Shown piece by piece: positions 58,576 to 64,000 of a stretch of DNA of 64,000 bases. The position numbers and the translations under genes are program-made. The stretch is taken from positions 25,301,476 through 25,365,475 of the forward strand of contig JAUJPP010000012.1 in the NCBI GenBank assembly GCA_030562195.1. Reading direction: 5' to 3'. Under the pieces are notes generated by a model, which saw only the letters and a program-made list of their open reading frames with translations, did not search any database and had not been told where the DNA came from. How positions within the stretch are numbered: position 1 is the stretch's first letter; each line of letters begins with the position of its first letter. Source of the DNA: Nipponacmea schrenckii. Its lineage: Eukaryota > Mollusca > Gastropoda > Lottiidae.

Positions 58576-61500
58576 TTAAGCGTCTGTGGGGTCAGCGTAT
58601 CGAAGATATCCTTTCCCTGAAGGAAGTTTCACTTTTTCAACTCCTTTTGGGAAGAGTAGTTCTTCTTCTGATTCCTTAACACTGGGTACCACCATACACT
58701 TCTGTCCAGGCTACAAATATAAACAATATAACATAGTTTTAGAAAGAGTTCAGATACTCTAGCAGTTTATAGATTATAAATTAGTTTGTAATTAAAAGAC
58801 TTATAATATCAAAATTTTAAATACTAAAAATTGAAACCTTATCTTAAAAGACTTTTAGCTTGGAATTGCAGGAACTACAGACTCTGATTGAAATAGATAA
58901 CAGACAAATTTAAAATAAATATAAAAAATATGAAAATATAATTAACTTCTATAAGAATGGAATAGTTCAGTTTTACGTCAATTACAGAATACAACTCAGA
59001 TTAGAAAATTAACACAGTACAGTTTAAATTAAAACTTATTATACATCATTAAGAAGTATATTAAATGATAGACTAAAAACTTAGTTTAGCGAATGAAGGA
59101 ATTCTTAACTAACAGTGATTGAGAGTCCATAGTAAAATTTAATAAAAAAACAAATATTATGAATCAATTTCTTAAGAAATTATTTAAGAGAAATTGGAAT
59201 ATAGTACTCTAAGCGTCTAGTGGGTAGCGATACAGAAGATAATTCTATTCACGTGAAGAAGAAGTTCATTTTTCAACAATCCTGTTATGGGAAGAGTTAT
59301 ATATATAATTCAGATTACCTTAACTACTGTGGCTCTACCAAAAGTTTCATATGAGGGAAGAGAAGATAATACAGTGTACTTACTCAAAGCTACGTCCAGT
59401 TGTAGCTGGATAGAGGAAGGAAAGTTTCAATATGAGGGAAGAGAAGATAGTACAGTGTACTTACTCAAAGCTACGTCCAGTTGTAGCTGGATAGAGGAAG
59501 GAAAGTTTCAATATGAGGGAAGAGAAGATAGTACAGTGTACTTACTCAAAGCTACGTCCAGTTGTAGCTGGATAGAGGAAGGAAAGTTTCAATATGAGGG
59601 AAGAGAAGATAGTACAGTGTACTTACTCAAAGCTACTCCAGTTGTAGCTGGATAGAGGAAGGAAAGTTTCAATATGAGGGAAGAGAAGATAGTACAGTGT
59701 ACTTACTCAAAGCTACGTCCAGTTGTAGCTGGATAGAGGAAGGAAAGTTTCAATATGAGGGAAGAGAAGATAGTACAGTGTACTTACTCAAAGCTACGTC
59801 CAGTTGTAGCTGGATAGAGGAAGGAAAGTTTCAATATGAGGGAAGAGAAGATAGTACAGTGTACTTACTCAAAGCTACGTCCAGTTGTAGCTGGATAGAG
59901 GAAGGAAAGTTTCAATATGAGGGAAGAGAAGATGTACAGTGTACTTACTCAAAGCTACGTCCAGTTGTAGCTGGATAGAGGAAGGAAAGTTTCAATATGA
60001 GGGAAGAGAAGATAGTACAGTGTACTTACTCAAAGCTACGTCCAGTTGTAGCTGGATAGAGGAAGGAAAGTTTCAATATGAGGGAAGAGAAGATAGTACA
60101 GTGTACTTACTCAAAGCTACGTCCAGTTGTAGCTGGATAGAGGAAGGAAAGTTTTAATTTTCTACCAGGGCCGATTATAAACACCTGAAAATATTTACGT
60201 ATATTATTTATCACTAACTTGCCATCACCCTTCAATCAACTACCCACTTATTTCTAACTACCGATAAATCTTTAAAAATGTTATAAATATGCCAAGGACA
60301 ACTGTGGTCAGTCCAACGTGATATTTTACTTTCCAGACTGAACCTGTTATCAAGTTTCAATACTTACAGCTCTACAAGTCAGAGGCATACCAGCAGCGTC
60401 CTTCTCATCCGGATCCACCATTCCCAGTTTTACTGCCAGCTCTCGTTTAGAATCAGCTATAATAGGGCAAGGTAACTGACCTACACACCCAGCGAAAGAC
60501 ATCACATCCTAAAAACATTATTAAAAATATTAACTTTTACTCACAAAATTGATTATATTCATCATAATTGGAACTGTTCACTATAGTAGATAATTGGAAC
60601 TGTTCACTATAGTAGATAATTGGAACTGTTCACTATAGTAGATAATTGGAACTGTTCACTATAGTAGATAATTGGAACTGTTCACTATAGTAGATAATTG
60701 GAACTGTTCACTATAGTAGATAATTGGAACTGTTCACTATAGTAGATAATTGGAACTGTTCACACTATGGAACGCATTAGATAATTGGAACTGTTCACTA
60801 TAGTAGATAATTGGAACTGTTCACTATATAGATAGGATGTTCACATGGTATTCTGTTACATAAGGTATAAATAAATAAAATACAGGGGAGAATGAGAAAG
60901 AGAAATTCTGACCTTGGCCCAACCATTATGACTATCTACTTCATCACAAGATAAGGCAATGAGCTTCACTCCACGTTTCTTAAACTCAGGCATCAGTTGC
61001 ACCACTCGGCCCAGTTCTGTGGTACATACAGGGGTATAATCTGCAGGGTGGGAGAACAGGATCGCCCATCTAAAATTATAGATAAAATATCATCTATTAT
61101 ATTCTTCCTTTTAACATAAATCTTAAAATATTGATATTATTGATGTAGCTAATATAATGAGCTAGTCATCTATTTGACATCCCTCAACTTTCTACTGAAC
61201 TCTTCTACACATGCATACTTTCTATCAATATAATACAGCATATATATGATTGGAAGAACTCATTAGTAAATTAGGTGTTTTTACATTGCCTCTCAAAATA
61301 GTTAAGATGTAAGAAACCCAGGTTTTAAATTGAGGAGATAAATTATATATTATTATACACTAGCTTATTGTTATACTCATTTTAATTATTTTAGACGTAA
61401 AAATAATCCATTAAACCAATATTTTCAATTGTAACTATAAATATTTTCAGTTATTTACTAAATGTTAAACCTAAATATTAAAATATTGTTTTACCAGACT

Positions 61501-64000
61501 TTTGTGTTTTCTAGTTTACATGATTTTTTACCGAATAAATATTTATTTTACATTGTAAATATTATGCATGTCATTTTTATTTTCAAATACTACAGAAATA
61601 TTTTACGGGTGGGGAAAATTTATAATATTTAGGAGGATTTATAAAAGAAAAAATAGAAATTTCAGTTTGTAAACAATTCAATAAGATTCTCATTTCTTAA
61701 TAAAGACAAGAGTATCCTCGTTGAAACGTTGTAAGTTATTTAATACAGTGATTGTTATCTATATAATTATGTCCAGATATATTACTAAGAGTTTGAATGT
61801 ATTGCCCCATGGGCTGAATGTTAGACAGGGCCATGTCCTTGTTTTTATTTGGGCCCTAAAAATTCCCAGACCCATGTAAAATAAAGAGTTTATGTTTGTC
61901 TCTATGGGCTGAATGTTAGACAGGACCATGTCCTTGTGTATTGGACCTAATTCTGACCCATGTAAAATAAAGAGTCTATGTTTGTCTCTATGGACTGAAT
62001 GTTAGACAGGACCATGTCCTTGTGTATTGGACCTAATTCCAACCCATGTAAAATAAAGAGTCTATGTTTGTCTCTATGGGCTGAATGTGAGACAGGACCA
62101 TGTCCTTGTGTATTGGCCTAATTCTGACCCATGTAAAATAAAGAGTCTATGTTTGTCTCTATGGCTGAATGTGAGACAGGACCATGTCCTTGTGTATTGG
62201 ACCTAATTCTGACCCATGTAAAATAAAGAGTTTATGTTTGTCTCTATGGCTGAATGTTAGACAGGACCATGTCCTTGTGTATTGGACCTAATTCAACCCA
62301 TGTAAAATAAAGAGTCTATGTTTGTCTCTATGGCTGAATGTAGACAGGACCATGTCCTTGTGTATTGGGCCTAATTCTGATCCATGTAAAATAAAGAGTT
62401 TATTATTATTATTATTATTTTTAAAATACAACAATATTCTGGTTTATAAAACCATTCAATGAATCTCTTATTGTTTATTCTAGGCTAGACTGGTTTTACA
62501 GCCCTTTCAGATATAAATAGGTTGACCTCCCAAACTATTTTCATGGTAGAATGAATGTTTACTATTCAGTATTATAGCCTAGTCATTGAAAATAAACAAC
62601 CTTGAAATAGTATCAACACTTTCTAGCTCTGTAAAAGTAAATATACCTTTCTAGCCTTGTGGACTCTATAAAATAAGCTAAGCCTGAAGCCAGCCTGCAT
62701 ACCTATGGGTGTGGGGCATTGATTACTGTGAGGGATGCAGAACGAATGATGTTCTCTGATTATCAAAATATTTTCAGGGGGAGCAAGAAAGATTTCAGGA
62801 AGGACCCCCCCCCCACCATATTAAAAAGCTTGAGAACCTGTTGACAATCTCTTTAAATAGACAAGGTAGATGATAATTACAGTTATCCAATATAAACTGT
62901 TCACAATCTTTATCTAAACATAAAGGTCATGTTTCATGGCTCAACACGTTTTAGCAATTATCTAATTTTTTTATAATTTGTTCTCAGGCTGTGTTGATAT
63001 TTAAACTATTATGAATGATAAACAACAGTTTTTATGGTATACTACTCCTCTATTTAATACAATAATACACAACGTTTCAACAATTACACTGTCGTCATCA
63101 GGTGAATACTACTCCTCTATTTAATACAATAATACACAACGTTTCAACAAATTACACTGTCATCATCAGGTGAATACTACTCCTCTATTTAATACAATAA
63201 TACACAACGTTTCAACAAATTACACTGTCATCATCAGGTGAATACTACTCCTCTATTTAATACAATAATACACAACGTTTCAACAAATTACACTGTCATC
63301 ATCAGGTGGATAAGACTTATGTTTCCTACCCCTAAATGTCACTTAAGGACTATTAAACTAATATGGTTGTGCAGGCCTAGTTAGCCTAATGTTAATGGGA
63401 CATTTTACAATCTTCAGCTCAGCTCTTAACTGATAACCATATTTTGAACTATAAATATATTTTTATGGACCAGCTTCAATAGGTTTTAGTATGGTAAGGT
63501 TAGGGATCACCTACTTTGGCCTAATAGATTGATTTATATAACTCAAATGTACTTTTACAAGATTAGATATGGTCATTCCCTTGAATTAGTTTCATTGTTA
63601 ATAAAGACAGAATGAGATAGAATAATGAAGCATAAATATTTTGCAATGATGACAACTTGTAGATAATCCTTGGCCAAATTCTTACAGTGCTAGCTCATGT
63701 AGGACGTAAAACTCCATTTCATTCAGCCCACATTCTCACTTTCTGAAACCATGGTTGACAGTTGGTCTACATGACTTAAATAATGTCAGCAATAAGCTGG
63801 TCTGACAAACTGGACATCAAAAATACAACCCTTGTGCCAATCCTTGTCTGATTTACACAAAACATGCAGAAGAATTCAACTTCAAGACCTCGCGAGTTGA
63901 GCAAATGATTTACAAATGTCAGAAATGGTCACCCAGCCACTCCCCCCTTCCATGCAAAAGTACAAACGACAAAATACCTACCCGTCGTCTCCAAGCCAAT
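58576..64000 (-). CDS. PRDX6: Peroxiredoxin-6 (1-Cys Prx), partial, one internal exon missing
   Basis: Reduces hydrogen peroxide and phospholipid hydroperoxides, mainly in cytosol and acidic organelles. Exons on the minus strand: 63982-64000 (runs off the window), 60913-61069, 60368-60508, 60111-60184 and last exon 58576-58710 with the stop. The start lies outside. The reading gives [15 protein letters not shown], then the active site PVCTTELGR with the peroxidatic Cys and the T-x-x-C context, [62 protein letters not shown], and the C-terminus CMVVPSV...[20 protein letters not shown]. The phases of the first four joins agree. The stretch that should follow GRSFD (about 24 residues in the family, E-ILRV..LQL..VATPVDWK) is not found between 58711 and 60110. 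The exon ends in phase 2 and the last exon starts in phase 0, so they cannot be joined directly. The human-type GDSWG lipase motif is replaced by GDDGW. Confidence 0.9.
58930..59340 (-). pseudogene. Degenerate duplicate of the PRDX6 last exon and 3' flank
   Basis: 58930-59340 repeats 58310-58712 in the same order: CTTCTATAAGAATGGAATA, CAGTGATTGA.. TCCATAGTAAAATT, TTATTTAAGAGAAAT, ATTGGAATATAGT, AGCGTCT.GTGGG. The coding part (about 59212-59335) is full of 1-3 bp indels and has several stops, unlike the clean exon at 58576-58710. The errors are mostly indels, as in uncorrected long reads, so this may be an assembly artefact rather than a true pseudo-exon. Its right end runs directly into the donor array. 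Confidence 0.75.
59345..60157 (-). repeat. Amplified 5' splice junction of a PRDX6 exon
   Basis: Ten units of 80 bp (one 79, one 78). On the minus strand each unit holds exon sequence AAACTTTCCTTCCTCTATCC, AGCTACAACTGGACGTAGC, TTTGA, then GTAAGTACACTGTACTATC and TTCTCTTCCCTCATATTG. The rightmost unit (60111-60157) is the 3' part of the true exon coding for [15 protein letters not shown] with its donor TTTGA|GTAAGT. The other nine are copies of 44 exon bases plus the donor and 36 intron bases. Reading through the donor gives TTT GAG TAA, an immediate stop. The repetitive frames on the + strand are antisense artefacts. Confidence 0.96.
60565..60835. repeat. 26-bp minisatellite in a PRDX6 intron
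   Basis: Ten copies of AATTGGAACTGTTCACTATA plus GTAGAT, one disrupted (CACACTATGGAACGCATTAG). It lies about 55 bp upstream of the acceptor of exon 60368-60508 on the minus strand but contains no exon sequence. Confidence 0.93.
61795..62402. repeat. 86-bp array in PRDX6 first visible intron
   Basis: Seven copies of a unit of about 86 bp: GCTGAATGTTAGACAGGACC, ATGTCCTTGTGTATTGGACC, CCATGTAAAATAAAGAGTC and TATGTTTGTCTCTATGG. Each has an AATAAA on the + strand, antisense to PRDX6. It ends in (ATT)n at 62401-62420. Confidence 0.93.
62420..63034. other. Intron sequence without other features
   Basis: Part of the large PRDX6 intron between 61070 and 63981. I see only AT-rich sequence and a C9 run near 62809. 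Confidence 0.4.
63035..63310. repeat. 65-bp array, four copies
   Basis: ATACTACTCCTCTATTTAAT, ACAATAATACACAACGTTTC and AACAAATTACACTGTCATCA plus TCAGGTG. The ACGTTTC...TCATCAGG core relates it to the elements at 21020-21135 and 61695-61735. Confidence 0.92.

Noticed and set aside
59287..60157. Repetitive frames on + with a 27-residue-like period
   Set aside because: They are the antisense of the amplified PRDX6 exon-donor units.

Overview
The window is animal nuclear DNA: AT-rich, with spliced genes on both strands, GT-AG introns, AATAAA signals, tRNA-derived SINE-like elements and a very heavy load of tandem repeats. The protein families (Ig-TIR receptor, thrombospondin type 1 plus peritrophin-A chitin-binding secreted proteins, neuroligin-like esterase, C9orf78/TLS1, 1-Cys peroxiredoxin) and the many 'AAGGG(A/C)RRTAATT'-type motifs fit a mollusc, plausibly a gastropod; the species cannot be fixed from sequence alone.

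Layout. 1-10100: no gene recognised; minisatellites at 4800-5575 and 6838-7235 and an octamer-rich (ATGCAAAT) repeat at 9150-9960. 10187-10634 (-): first coding exon of a neuroligin/carboxylesterase-like protein; the rest lies outside the window or beyond a very long intron. 11140-13040: 96-bp satellite. 13050-23900: no gene recognised. 23920-24460: decayed coding-like 38-residue repeat (-). 24659-31668 (+): complete seven-exon Ig-Ig-TM-TIR (IL-1 receptor-like) gene, 535 aa. 31930-34540: two minisatellites. 34982-39544 and 41467-46633 (+): tandem paralogues encoding signal peptide, a Cys-rich mini-domain, TSP1 repeats (seven in A, four in B) and two CBM14 chitin-binding domains. 47003-52462 (-): SAM-dependent methyltransferase, four exons. 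54295-57947 (-): complete C9orf78/TLS1 orthologue, eight exons, 293 aa. 58576-64000 (-): peroxiredoxin-6 (1-Cys Prx), running off the right edge and lacking one internal exon in this sequence. All exon joins stated were checked by eye for GT-AG borders and reading-frame phase.

The most unusual observation is that several intronic minisatellites are not random sequence: their repeat unit spans a real exon-intron boundary of the host gene. In the Ig-TIR gene about 20 copies of the exon 4 acceptor plus the first 15 exon bases lie just upstream of the true acceptor; in the methyltransferase about 57 copies of the exon 3 acceptor plus about 22 exon bases fill the intron; in PRDX6 about nine copies of a donor with 44 upstream exon bases follow the true donor; and small donor-derived copies occur in the TSP1 genes. 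The two Ig-TIR acceptors nearest the true one are spaced by 36 nt and keep the frame, so they could add 12 or 24 residues to an Ig domain. The genes themselves do not form an obvious pathway; the connecting theme is repeat-driven remodelling of introns, exon loss and exon duplication.
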